Positions 34,931-46,575 of a DNA stretch of 64,000 nt are shown in pieces (the first letter of the stretch is position 1; every line of letters starts with the position of its first letter). The position numbers and the translations under genes were made by a program. The notes beneath the pieces are model-generated. The model was not told where the DNA came from, did not search any database, and worked only from the letters and a program-made list of their open reading frames with translations. The stretch comes from Hydractinia symbiolongicarpus (lineage: Eukaryota; Cnidaria; Hydrozoa; Anthoathecata; Hydractiniidae): positions 26,289,001 to 26,353,000 of the forward strand of contig NC_079885.1 of NCBI RefSeq assembly GCF_029227915.1, in the 5' to 3' direction.

Positions 34931-35756
34931 ATGTATATTATTAGAACTAGAAGACATTTTCTTCTAGCAGAAATGTCTTGCTTTAAAAATTATAAAAAAT
35001 TATTTTAAAGTAACTACGAAGAAATGGTTAAACAAATTGTATAAAGAAAAAGGATAGTGGACCTGTAACTTGGAGTATTTTACAAAAGAATCTACCGCAC
35101 AAGCCTGCCATCAAATTACCAGAATTGTGGAATGGTATTCCGCTCCAATTTCGCGAAAATATCTCCCCTAAAAATATTTGCAAGAATTACTCCCTTTAAG
35201 GTAATTGGCTCTCGCTCATTTGACCAATGTGATTTTAATTATTAAGTACGGACCAAATGCCAATATAATTACCTCCTAGCCTTTAACATGGACAAATAAC
35301 CGAAATAGATGCAAACGAAAGGCTAATACTTTTGTCACAATTTATTAAGTCCGACAAATAACGGAACACCTAAGAATTACTCTTATTATTTACCTGATTC
35401 AATTAATATTCAGTTTGTAGTAATAGTATCCGAAAAATTACTGGAATTAGCGAATAGCAAGGCTTAGTCTATATTTTTAAGTATAGTGCCGAAATAGGAG
35501 AGATCATTGTAATTTGTGGCGGTGTGTTTTACGAAACTACATTCTTGGACATAAATTAGTGGACAAGTATTAAATTTTAACTCCCCCTTCCCCCAAGCTC
35601 AGTGTTGGAGCCAAAACAGTGATTGAACTTCAAAATTAATATTAAACTATTTGGCGCCAAAAAGAGTATAAGAACTAAAAAGTATTGGTAAAAAAGTATT
35701 ATAATAACAGGATAATAAATACATCAAAACTGAAATAGCGAAGAATCAAGACAATC

Positions 35757-35830
35757 TGTGTGGCATGACTCAGCCGGAACTGACGCTTCCGCACTAGAAG
35801 CAAACCTCCTATTGGTAACCAGTGGACATT
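35757..35830 (-). mobile_element. SINE family 1 fragment, minus strand
   Basis: Reverse-complemented, GAGGTTTGCTTCTAGTGCGG and TTCCGGCTGAGTCATGCC parallel the head of the family 1 copy at 32149 (GAGCGTTCGCTTGTAGTGCGG, GGCCGAGTCATGC). Only the head is clear. Confidence 0.6.
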
Positions 35831-38206
35831 ATTGTAGCTAATTGTGGCTTTTTTTTCTTGTTGCATCTAACATTACTTTGATGTAAGATTCTCGTATGAT
35901 GAAAATACAGTTGGGGAAATCGGCGAAACCAAATTTAAATCTCCAAGCGAAAGAATTATATCGCCCAGCTCCAATTGTTTTGCTGTCATCGGGTATCAAA
36001 CTACAAGTTAACTCTAACTCGACAACAAGCCAACACGACTGGGAAAATCGCCTTTGATTACAAATCCAATACAAACGAAATCAAAGAGACTTGTAGAACG
36101 AAATAATTCTAGCGGTTGAAAGCTTAAGGCTAGAAAACATTTTTAGTTTGAAAAGTCTAAATTTATTCCTGACTCTGTTAGGAGTTAAAAAGTAGTAGTG
36201 GTGTGTATGAAAATATAAATAAAGATTGATAATATTTTGATTAATATTTTTAAGTAAAAAACAAATTGAGATTTTGCTATCGCTGTCATTCCTAGTGTTT
36301 TTTCGCTCGCCGTCGCAAATTTCATCGAAAACGATCCCCAGTTTACCAGACCCACATACCATGCACAAGTTTACAAGAAAACGGAGCTTTTCCAAACAAA
36401 ACTCGAGATTGATTGTGAGGTAAGAAAGAATGATGTTACTATGACCGCAGAAGGCTGTTGCCATCAATAAATCCCTCTTCTTCGGGGCGTTATTTAAAAC
36501 TTAAATTTTACATTGACCCTAAAAATATTCGTAGCCTAAATTTTTTGTTGAACCTAAGTTAATTTTGTGGTGATAAAAGTTAAGACTGACAATGTTTGGG
36601 ATAATGGACCGAAATTATAATCCAATGAAAATGCTATTGTGGTAGAAGTATGCACGGAATCTTACTTTCCACGAAGAATATCAATAAATTATTGCAAATA
36701 AATCCTAAAATCGCCAAATTTTATTAAAAAAAATAATTTTCGCGATCTGGAATTCCTGTGTTAGCCAATCGTAGATACAAACCTCATTCCCAGGGTTCTT
36801 CTAATCTTTCTGACAAGCGCCAAAGCTGCACTGACAGAATGTGTGTTTAAATCCTTTTTTAATTTTCTTCTATATTTAATTCCTGCAAAATTTACTACTT
36901 CCTGACCAGTCATATGTCATCACGTGAAAATTCACTCGGTTGGAAAATCCACAAAATTTGCCCGCCACTACTAGCAGCTACCATCTTTGGTGTTAATATG
37001 TAGATACAGTGACATGACTTTCAAGTATTTCCTGGATACGCGCACATACCAAGAAGTGTTTTAAAAAAGCATTAACAAAAGCAAGTAAGATATAAAAATA
37101 TATTATATAATAAAGTTTTGCAACTGAAGGCTAGCTTCGTGCAAACATAACATGTTATGTAATAAAAAAATGATTAACATGAAAGAAAAACTACTGCATA
37201 TATATGTGGCCATAGAAAAAGCGCTGTCATAAAATTTCTGCTGAAAAATCTAAAGGTTAAAATATGGATAATAAAAATTGCAAACTATAAAAATTATATA
37301 CATTAAAAGAAACCAACCTAACTTAATATTTGACATATTGTAGAAGATAATACGGGAAAAAAAATTATTGTGCGCACGCATGTACAAAACATTTTGCACC
37401 AAATTTAGTAATTATTGACAAGTCACAAAGCCCTGATCATGAATTTATGCCTTTACCAAGCAGCATGCATTCTATAGCATCAAATATAAATATGTTATCG
37501 TTCTGACTGGCTTCTCACGTTTAACGCGTAAGATTAGTAGTAACATAGAAATACTATTTTAAAACATTTGAATTAAAACACTGCTTCATTTAAAGGTAAA
37601 AAAGAGAAGAATCGACATACACTTCTTTTTTATATAAGTAACATACTTTTTTTCAATAAATTCTTTATATGTCTGCCTTTTCATAGTTAATTAGCAAATT
37701 TTTCTTGGGTTTAAGGCAATAAAGAGGCAATAAATTTTGTTTTTGGTTAGGTCTGGATTAAATTTACGGGAAATTTTCGAAATACTTACGGGGTCAGACC
37801 TCTGTGTTATCCCTTAAAATTACCTTCAACAAGAACCCTGTCTATATATTAATTCACTTTTTCAATTTTGCGAGTTAACAGTTGAAACACGTGTTAAGTC
37901 GAAAATATTTTTTTAGAGAAAAGAAGAAATAATTCGAGTGGAAAATAGAGAAAATTAACTCGCAATCATTGGACAGAGAAATTCGAGTTAAAAAATGAAA
38001 GACATTGAAAATCTTGCAATTTGTTGATCGTCAGATGGCTTCAAATATCTTCCTTGTAAAAATTTACGAATTCGGTACAAGGTAGAAATTTATTGCCGGA
38101 AAAATAGATTTAAAGATGTAACACTAATTTTAGTACCGACTTTTGTAAAATTTCAAATCACAATTTTCATTGTTGTTTGTTAACAGATCAACTGCATTTA
38201 AACCAA
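35831..38206. other. Intergenic between homeobox and ERp29 genes
   Basis: Two minus-strand open frames (35838-36074 and 36081-36467) are somewhat GC-richer than their surroundings but have no recognisable motif or splice structure. At 37690-37735 the sequence AATTAGCAAATTTTTCTTGG plus GTTTAAGGCAATAAA is repeated at 43446-43480. A fragment of the CCTCGTCCCCAGG repeat lies near 36780. Confidence 0.55.
38089..38094 (-). terminator. Poly(A) signal of the ERp29 gene
   Basis: TTTATT on the plus strand is AATAAA on the gene strand, 113 bp after the stop codon. Confidence 0.55.
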
Positions 38207-41200
38207 TCAGTGAATAGTAGTCACGTGAGCTAAAATATTTTTAAACATTTTTAACACTTTGACTTTCGTTTCTAGTTTTCCACGTTTTTCTTCCAGCATT
38301 TTTTCTTTCAACAGTTTTTTAACTCGAATCATTTCAGCAGATATATACTCAACACCTTTGTTGCAAATCTTTGTCATAATTTTCAAAAATAGACCAGCTA
38401 AATTTTTGTTATTTTCGTCTTGAACATTTGTCAGTTCGTCTTCTGCTTTCTTTATGATAACATTGCAGCCATCTTGAATGTCTTGTTTAATTAGTATCAA
38501 CTTGATTAATTCTTTAGCCAATTCTTCAAATACCTCCAAAGGAGTCCCGCTACCTAAAATCGAACGAAAACAAGATGAACAACAAAGCGGTGCAACTTAA
38601 CATTTATTTACTATTTATTGGCTTTCTAGGATTAAACTTTTTTTGTTAAACAAGCAGGTTTCAGAGGGTTAGCTTCCACGTTCAGGAAATTGTCACGACC
38701 TCATTTGTGTGTCTCCTCAAAGTAGCTCAGCGAACTGGCTACAGACATTAAGAAAATATATTGAGACAGGGCAGCAAATTTAGAATGCTGTCCCTACAAG
38801 TGGTTTGGTTCACAGTGCGGAGATGTTAAGCAAGTGGCTTTACCACAGCTATTTCAGAACACATGAATCAGGTTGATAACAGTATATATCCTGTATAAAT
38901 ATTCGGAACAAGGTGATAATAATGACTTATAAACCGCTTAGCCCGACCCTACGGGAAAATAGCGACCGAGATTGTGACGTCATGGACCGAACACAGCATT
39001 GCAATTTCACGAAAGTTTGTTTACTTTTATTTGTTTAGATTTTAGCCGGGCGCTGCGGGAAAATAGCGCCCGCTTATGTGATCGATATAAGCCAATAAAA
39101 ACGTCAGATATAAAGAAGACATTACACTGCCAGGTACTAATAACAATAATAACGTTTTTCGTATTTTAGATTGCACATTTTGTATTTGTCAATGTTGACA
39201 GTATACTAAGTACTCTTCAAATTTTATATTTGTTGCCGCTTTTTTTTTGAATTTCGGGCGTTTGTGTTAAAAGGTTAGACAAGCAGTCTTTTAACACTGC
39301 TTACCAGGTCGTAGCATCTGTAAAAAAAGCGCTGTGGACTATTGTACGGTTGATGGTTTTTGTCAACTTGACTACCTCAATATTTTAGTGACTGCTTGTA
39401 AGAATACACACCTATGAATAAATTTGAATGTTTCTTTAGCCATTTAACAAGACGTTCTTCTTTAAATTCACCATTATAAATTATATCGGTATCTAGATTA
39501 TCTTTGAAAAACATCCTTAACACTGGATACTTTGTGGTGGAAATATTAAATTTTTGACGTGTTGCATGGTTCTCTTTTTCACCCCAATCTAAATTCAAAA
39601 TATTTTCCAAGATTAGTTGTGGATTTTTGTTGTAGATTAAATTTTTTTCCAGCGTTTCGAATAAAAATTTAGAAGAACACAAACAATAATAATAATAGTT
39701 TGTTATGGGTTGTATAGAGAAAACTCCTATCAAAATGATTCCTTTTACGACTATGTATGTTTACCATTTCCTTTACAAACAAAAACAAAAGAACAGGTAA
39801 CATTGATTATTTATAATTTTATTCTTCTGCATAAAAAAGAAAAAAGGTGTTCTTAATGTTCAATCTATAAAAACTTTCTTTCTTATGCTTGCTTGTGAAC
39901 TTGTCAGGATAAGGCAGATGCTTAAGAGCAAAACACTTTCAAATTAGACAACCAATCATGCAGCTATGATAAAATATAAAAACAAACTAAATTTAGGATA
40001 TACTCACCAGTTGTGCCAAGCTCTGCTATTAAAACATCCTTGTTTGAAGCCACTCGCAAAGCAAATTTTTGGAATTCATTCTCCTGAGCACCATATGCAT
40101 ACTTTTTGTCAAATTTGACAACACACACTGTGTGATGGCATAAGACCTAAATTATCAAAATTTAGTAAAATTTATAATAATGAAAAATAATGATGATTTA
40201 GGTGTAGTAAAAAGAAAAAACTTTCAGTTGAGAACTGTTTAAGAGTACTTTGGTAAAGATTTTTTCATAAGAACATGAAACTAAGTCCTTTACTGAAAGT
40301 TCTTTCTTTTCACTATAGCTTCACTCTGGTTACATCATAGACTACTTTATAGTATCAATGATTTAATAATTGAACAACATAGACTGTTTACGATAATAGC
40401 TAGGACTTGAGTTCTGAATTTTCAGGGCACTCCATACTTGTTGTCAATGATTCGTTTTTGCTCCAGAAAAATATATGTCCATAATATATATTTTTAGAGT
40501 AATGACGTTTTATTCTTTGGCCAAATGTTACTTTATATACCATTATGCATTAAAAAAATGCTCCCTTCAATTAGATGCCCTCTTCATTAAATGCTCCACT
40601 TTTTAATAATATTTTTAGAAAATCTTACTTCCGATACACGCCCCCAATATAATACTTTTATTTTTAAAAGGGGCACTTATTAAAAACATAAAAAATGTTA
40701 AATTTTACTGATAATGATTTTCATAAAAGCTATTTAAAACACGAAAAACATGTGATTAATGCTGCACAAGCTTTAACCAAATAAAAAACATGTGATCAAT
40801 GCTGCACAAGCTTTAACCAAATGGCAATGCTATTTTAAAGAAAACAAGGATTTTAAGTAAGGTTTCAGGGTTTTTTCAGTTGTCCCGGTACAACACACCT
40901 AATTTGTCTTGCCCACCTTGGCACACTACTGACTTTTTAATATTGGTCTGACGTAATAATAGGGGGAAGGTTCTTTAAGTTCAAACAAAAAAGGAATTTA
41001 AAACTTTATTTAAATATCAAATGTCCATAGCCATACAACCAGAGACAAAATATCGGGGAAAAATTTCAAATATTGCAACCACAAGCAATTAAGAACTCTG
41101 TTTTATCTAAGTAACACATGATGTTCACAGCGGATTTAGGGTCTTAGGTTATTCAGTTACGTTCAAAATTTTATCAAAGCATGCTAATTTTTGGTCTTAG

Positions 41201-44173
41201 GTTATTCGGTTACGTTCAAAATTTTATCAAAGCATGCTAATTTTTGCTGAGCAAATTTTATCAAAGCATGCTCTAATTTTAATATATTATATATGGTGGT
41301 GGAGTGGTTTGATCCATAATTTGAACATTGTGGAAAATGCAGCAGGTGCATATTTTTGACATTACTTTCTTATCCTACACCCCTGCCAAAGTAGAAACTG
41401 GTCAAGGAAAGCTGTTTACCTATTTTAAGAAAAAAGTAAAAAACGGACAATTTCCCAAATTATTATTTCTTGAGATAAAAGTAAAGAAATTCCTTCAAAA
41501 TTGATCATAAAGTAGGAGTTTTTCAGGAGGGATCTACCCAACTAGACAAAGGTCTTATTTGGAGATCAAATCATGAATCACGAGCCAAACACTCTTACCA
41601 ACTGAGCTATTGTCCCAGTCAGATCACTTTTGGTTGAGCGAAAACACAGACTTTTCATGGTCAAACTGTCACAGAAAAAGCTTTGATTAAACAAGAACTA
41701 CAAGTATCTGAATCAAAGTAAGGCTAAATTAGCAAAAATGCACCTAAATTTACACAATATGTTTAAAGTTAGAAAACAAAGATTCTATGAAAATATCACC
41801 CCCTATTGATAAAAGAAAGCCGTGTAAAAGGCGTTTTTTTCCTTAAATCATAATGGCCACCCTAAAAAATGTGAACCTGTAATTGTTTAAAAAGTATCAT
41901 GTGACATTTGCCAACTGATAGAATCAATCCTTGTTGGCTTATTATGGAGCATATCATATGAATTTTCAACCTAAAAAATTGGCACATGCTTCATTTAGAT
42001 TTTTGGTGCCAAAGATAAATTAAATCAAATTCCCTTTAATATGAATTGACCTGCAATAAAAGTTTTGGGGTGGATTGTTTTTTTTCTGTTACCATGCCAA
42101 AAACATCCATATTTGTTGTCCTGTGTTCTTGCCCAACAAACGTCTGTTAAAAGTTTTTTCATGACAAGTTAGCAACCTTGCATTTCATTACTAACCTTAT
42201 TTTTTGCTACCAAATCGTGAAATTTTACACCAAACATTGCAAATAAACAAACTAGGTTACCGATTTTTCACTTCACTCTCATATTTCAATTTTAAACAAC
42301 TAAGTCTATGCCTCATTTTTTACAACTGTTTCTGGACCAGGAAGCTAGTTGTTAGACATCAGAGCGAGGTTGTCTCGATTATACAAGGTACATAATAGTA
42401 CGAATAAATCTGACAAAATCTTTATGAAGAACACCCCCCATTATCACTTTTTTGCCTGCTCTGTTTCTTTATAGAGTTTTCTGACTGATTGTAATGCTTT
42501 GAATAAATTTTAATAAACGAGCTCTCAAATAGACATCCCTCCCTCATAAGGGGGCGTTTAATCGAGGCGATAGTTAAAGTATATGAAAAAATCAATAGCT
42601 GTTCAATCAATAACTGTTATTGTTTTGCTCTTTTAATTATAATATAGAAATTTCATAAATACAACTAAACACAATCTCTCATATTTGATACCGTAAATAA
42701 GGAAATTTAACTAAAATACTGAAATAAACACCTTTTTTCTGAAATCTTAGGTTTAAGGTTGGGAAATTAGTTTTTCACTTTCGAAGTTCATTCTCTAAAA
42801 TATGTGAATATCTTTTATTTTCTTTCCCCATAAGATTGATTCTGAAATGGTGATTAAATCATGGGAGGATATAACGAATGAAACATTGGCGAAATCAAGG
42901 AAATCGTGTGGCTTAGCGTTGGTGACTGACAGATCACAGGATGAACCGATCTCTTGTTTCAAACAAGGGAAAATGTGAAGCTGGTAGAGAATTACGGAAA
43001 AATCAAATGTTGAATTTCGACTATAAGGATTTAGATAAAAATCCATTCGACAACAGAAGAAGATGTGGCTGATTTCAATATTATTGACGAAGATGACGAT
43101 GAACTAGATATATTGTAAAGTTTATGTTATAGGTATCCTTAAAAACTGAAAAAGAGACGAAGTGTAAAAAATTTAATAGAACCCCCTTTTTTAAACGCCC
43201 CCTCAAATAGACGCCCCTTAAAAATGTTAAAAAATTTAATAAACGCCCGGCCATTTATTCGACGCATTACGGTATACCAAGTAAATAAGAAATTTTCTTC
43301 CATGATATCCCAATTACTCTTAGACTTCGAACTTGTTCTTCACTGACAGTGACTTTTGGACGTTTTTTGGCCTAAATTTACCAATTTCGGAAAGGTGTCC
43401 AAAAAAATTTTCTTTTAATAATATGGACAAATAATCTGAGATTAATTAGCAAATATTTCTTGGGTTTAAGGCAATAAATAACAAATTAAATTTTGATAAA
43501 TTTTCTCCCTGATCTTTGTCAGAGCATCTTCAGATCTGAGATTATTATTCTTTTTACAGAATATAAAAATTTCATTTCATTCTTGAGATATCGTGTTTTA
43601 ACTGAGAGGCTAATTCAAATTATTTTTTCGTAACATTTTGTTGAGCCATGGCTGTTATAATTATGTGACAAGTTTCTAATTATGTGGATAATCAAGTCTT
43701 GCTTTGTAGGCAGCATGAATGTGAAGCTTGCTTGCTTTTTTTTTTATTACATTTAAAACATAAAAAACTTAAAAACTAGCTAGTTACAAAAACAAGAGAC
43801 TTAGATAAAAAAGGACTTAGTTATAAAATTGCATTTAAACTTAGTTTTTCGAAGAAAGTTAGTTGTGAAAACCAACTTAGTATTTTAATTGTCAAGGTTA
43901 GTATTAAAATAGTTGACTTAGTAATAAGGTCCACTATCGCGCGCGATATTGACCCTCTGTATTAAGTGTTGTCTTGTGTCCCTCTGCCCAACAAACGTCT
44001 GTTTAACGTTTTTTCTATGATGACAAGTTGAGCATGGACATTGACCATGTAAGTTGAATTACCTTGTAAAATGTCAAATCATCTAGAGAAACAATTCCTC
44101 TCGTCGTCACGGCGGTAATTAAAGGCAGTACTCTAACGACGAAATAGATCGCCACATATTTCCAGTTGTCCAT
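38207..44173 (-). CDS. Endoplasmic reticulum protein 29 (ERp29)
   Basis: ERp29 is a redox-inactive PDI relative of the ER lumen that helps secretory-protein folding. Exons 44063-44173, 40008-40146, 39412-39588 and 38207-38553 join in phase to 257 residues; human ERp29 has 261. Order: an N-terminal signal peptide (VAIYFVVRVLPLITAV), the domain start GIVSLDDLTFYK, a thioredoxin-like domain with VCVVKFDKKYAYGAQENEF, LIAELG, YPVLRMFF and WLKKHSNLFIG, then the helical C-terminal domain with AGLFLKIMTKICNKGVEY and AEMIRVKKLL. There is no CxxC active site, as expected for the family. Oddities: the C-terminus ends AHVTTIH without a KEEL/KDEL-type retention signal, and the conserved linker Cys (Cys157 in mammals) is replaced in GSGTPLEVF. 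ATG at 44173 was chosen; an in-frame ATG at 44197 would lengthen the signal peptide by eight residues. Confidence 0.93.
38690..38937 (+). mobile_element. SINE-like repeat, family 2
   Basis: It lies in the ERp29 intron between exons 3 and 4, antisense to the gene. It contains TTAAGCAAGTGGCTTTACCA and ends CCTGTATAAATATTCGGAAC followed by an AATAATGA tail. The same blocks occur in inverted orientation at 32585-32800. TAGCTCAGCGAACTGGC near 38724 could be a box A relic. Confidence 0.6.
38941..39072. repeat. Direct motif pair with GC-rich hairpin
   Basis: GGGAAAATAGCG occurs at 38953-38964 and again at 39057-39068. The second copy is the loop and 3' arm of a perfect 8-bp hairpin (CGGGCGCT, ten-base loop, AGCGCCCG at 39047-39072). 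This is strikingly GC-rich for the window. Confidence 0.75.
40744..40822. repeat. Tandem duplication, 40 bp x 2
   Basis: Two copies of a unit containing ACATGTGATYAATGCTGCAC and AAGCTTTAACCAAAT lie adjacent with one main difference (ATTAAT versus ATCAAT). Confidence 0.93.
41140..41280. repeat. 53-bp tandem repeat, about 2.5 copies
   Basis: The unit starts GGTCTTAGGTTATTCRGTTA and includes ATCAAAGCATGCTAATTTTT. Full copies are at 41140-41192 and 41193-41245, with a partial third at 41250-41280. A related single sequence (GGGTCTTAGGTTATTTGGTT) lies near 2629 in the DRC4 intron. Confidence 0.92.
41545..41628 (-). mobile_element. tRNA-like SINE head, minus strand
   Basis: Reverse-complemented, GGGACAATAGCTCAGTTGGT matches tRNA box A closely, and GATTTGATCTCC sits where box B belongs. 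The acceptor stem does not pair well, so a tRNA-derived SINE or tRNA pseudogene is preferred over a functional tRNA. Confidence 0.65.
42800..43273 (+). pseudogene. pogo/Tigger-like transposase C-terminal relic with terminus
   Basis: Plus-strand frames give IKSWEDITNETLAKS followed by RKSCGLALVTD and an acidic tail (about 42850-43120). This resembles the C-terminal end of CENP-B/pogo-type DDE transposases, where a WxxIxxETIxxSFxKCGI motif follows the catalytic core. Beyond it, AAACGCCCCCTCAAATAGAC, AATAAACGCCCGGCC and TTATTCGACGCATTACGGTA look like the transposon terminus. A partly matching inverted counterpart (CCATTATGCATTAAA, AATGCTCC) occurs at 40540-40610. The catalytic domain is missing. 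Confidence 0.6.
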
Positions 44174-44608
44174 TTTTTTGTATTTTGTTTTGTGCATATA
44201 CGCGATGGCCTTAAGTTTACTATTCGATTTTGAAAGCAAAATTGGCATTGGAAACGTCTTCAATAAAAATAGGGAACTTGTTTTTTATTACTACAATAAT
44301 AAAGTTATTTTTATGTTATCCAAAATGACTTTGTAATGTAAAGTGACCACAATGAAAAAGATAGTTATTTTGACCCTTTGGAAAGAAACGGAGACCTTGA
44401 TTAATGTCGTATTTGGTTTTGCAAAGCAGGTGTTCCTCGCTCTCCATCGTAAAGTCTTAAATCTTTGTTTTGAATCCGTTTTGAACAGGCATCTTTTAGT
44501 ACTGGAGTCACTAAGGCTTTCATAGCTTTGGCTGTTACGTAACTTTTTTTTGTACAGGATCAAAGTTATATTTAATCAATAAAAAAATACAATTTCTGTT
44601 GCACTAGT
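44174..44608. promoter_or_regulatory. Shared upstream region of ERp29 and the Cys4 gene
   Basis: The start codons of two oppositely directed genes are 435 bp apart, so this interval must contain both 5' UTRs and probably both promoters. Overlapping open frames on both strands (44291-44563 minus, 44343-44525 plus) lack homology. No clear TATA box was assigned. Confidence 0.55.
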
Positions 44609-46243
44609 ATGGTACAAGTACGCGAAAGGGAAAGCCTAAACAACCCGTCGTCCAGGGAGTATATGACATGTTGTTTTGTTTGCGGCGAAAGGAAGGCGTT
44701 ATGGGTGTTAAATTCAAAGGTGAGCAGTGAAAATAAACCGTTTTTTCCTTTCTTATTATATCAAAAGACACCTCCAGATGCATGTGCATTAGACATTAAT
44801 GGAAGATGTCTTTCATGCAATGTGTGTTATCTCTTTCTGATGCAACAATGGAACGCATATGAAATCAACCACACTCCAATTCTTAAAAGGTTATACTGGT
44901 TGAAGAGGCCTGCGGATGAATACATAGATGTTGACGATGCTGATAAAGATTTTAGCAAGAATATTAAACCCCTGGATACTTCTTCAGTAAATTCAACAAA
45001 AATTGAAACCTTTCCAAATGCTAGAAACACTGGTGATGATTTTTGCCAAATTTGTTATTCTAAAGGGAAGCATGTATTTTTGAAGTCAGTGTTTACAGTG
45101 CCACAAAAATCATCTGACATTCCGTTTTATCCTGGACTAGTAAAAGATGGAATAGGTGGCAGTATTTCTGTATGTGTTACTTGTGAATCAAAACTTTTAA
45201 AGCAATGGTTGGAGTTTGAACGAAAAAAAGTTCCTTTAATTGACAGAAATTATACCATTAGTTTGGAGCTGCAAAATAGTATGTCAGATATCAAAACATG
45301 TTATTTGTGTGAGGATATGTTATCTACAGATAACAGTCAACCTTTATTCTGTAAAAATGTAAATCAAGGTCCATACTATCCATTTCTTTTGAATCTTACT
45401 GTTCCAAAGGATGCAATTCCTTTAAATAATCAAGGATTCACCTTTTGTTGTGGAACGTGTAAGTCTTTTCTAAAAGAACAATGGGATGCATTTGAAGGTT
45501 CAAATGTTTGCCAGGAAGAGCGTGTTTACCGAACTAAAATTGAACAACGACCATTATTAACTTCAAGTTTCAACATTCATACAATAGTTGCATGCTTTAT
45601 TTGTTCCAGTAAAAGCAGTATTGGAAATTTGAAAAGAATCTATTGTAATTCTGGTGCTAATATGAATATGGGATTTCTGAAAAGATTTCCCAAAAATGAA
45701 GATGGATTTTTCTGTGAGGAAACAGGTGAAACATTTGTTTGTTGTTCCTGTTTTGAGGAATTAAAACAGCATTGGTATAAATACAGAGCCAGCAAGTTTG
45801 ATGATGAAGGTGACAATTTACCACTTCATGCAACAGACACGTGTGAAATATGTTTCCAAAGAAGAGTCACAGATCGTAAACTTCATTTTTTTCCAAGTGA
45901 AAAGGAGGGGAAGATTATCCCCTACTTTCCACAGTTAAAAAAGCTAAGATCTGTTGGCAATTTTAAGCCAATATCATCTTGTCAACTTTGTGCAATAAAT
46001 TTGATGAAACAATGGTTACAGTATGAAAAAACAAACATTGATCTCCAGAATCGAGTATATCGCTTTGACAGATTTATATGCTATGTCTGTGATAGCATGG
46101 TTTTTTGTAAAGATCTCTATTTAGGCAAAAGAAACAATATTAAAAAAGATGTTAAAGTTGAGCAGAGTTCTTGTGCTGTTATGATTGAAGATGAAGTTGT
46201 GGTTTGTTTGAAATGCAAACAAGAATGTTTTGATGAAGAACAG
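44609..46243 (+). CDS. Uncharacterised protein with six tandem Cys4 modules
   Basis: The open frame encodes 545 residues up to a likely donor (CAG before GTAAAA at 46244). Read through, it stops at 46271-46273 after nine more codons. Six modules repeat: CxxC, then about 40 residues often with a PF[FY]PFL block, a second CxxC, then LxxQWxx[FY]E and R.Y. Cys pairs are at residues 22/25 and 70/73, 146/149 and 189/192, 231/234 and 281/284, 329/332 and 378/381, 412/415 and 458/461, 491/494 and 533/536. Examples are FCQICYSKG and CYLCEDML. The pattern predicts one zinc ion per module. No signal peptide or membrane segment is visible. An acidic linker (IDVDDADKDF) follows module 1. I do not recognise the family, and the function is unknown. 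A Lys/Arg-rich microexon at 54304 may follow. Confidence 0.88.
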
Positions 46244-46479
46244 GTAAAATTATCACTACATTTTTCACATTAATGTATATGGTTGTGTTGATGTTGTGTT
46301 GTTGTTGTTACTTTGATAAACAGGTAAAACTATTACTAATTTCTTCAAGTTATATATTGTTATACTACTTTGAAAAATCAAAACAAGATATCTAAATCAT
46401 ATCTTTCATTTTCGATTTTCACAAAATAGATTTGTGAAGTGCATCCTTAACTAAATCGCCACTACAGATGTGAATATCT

Positions 46480-46575
46480 TGAGAGCGAAAAGAGCTTTTT
46501 AAAAAAATTAAAAAGACTTTTTAAGCTGTATAATATAAGTCAAACATCATTTTATGCCTCAGGTTCCCTTTAAGC
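46480..46575 (+). repeat. Dispersed repeat ending CAGGTTCCCTTTAA (copy 1)
   Basis: The blocks TTTTTAAGCTGTATAATATA, AGTCAAACATCATTTTA and CAGGTTCCCTTTAAG match 53785-53836 in the same orientation. The TTAA after CCCT suggests a TTAA-targeting DNA transposon end, as in Kolobok or piggyBac types. Confidence 0.7.

Larger units (their letters stand above)
40147..44062. other. ERp29 intron 1 (3.9 kb) with repeats
   Basis: The long first intron on the minus strand holds a 40-bp tandem duplication, a 53-bp tandem repeat, a SINE head and a pogo-like transposase relic, each listed separately. Sequence at 42116-42173 duplicates intron sequence next to exon 1 (43969-44031). No conserved extra exon was established. 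Confidence 0.75.

Noticed and set aside
36081-36467. 128-residue minus-strand frame
   Set aside because: Reasonable length, but no domain, no splice context and low-complexity residues; not supported as a gene.
41560-41625. Functional tRNA gene on the minus strand
   Set aside because: The D-arm is good, but the T-arm lacks a clean GGTTCGAATCC and the acceptor stem does not close.
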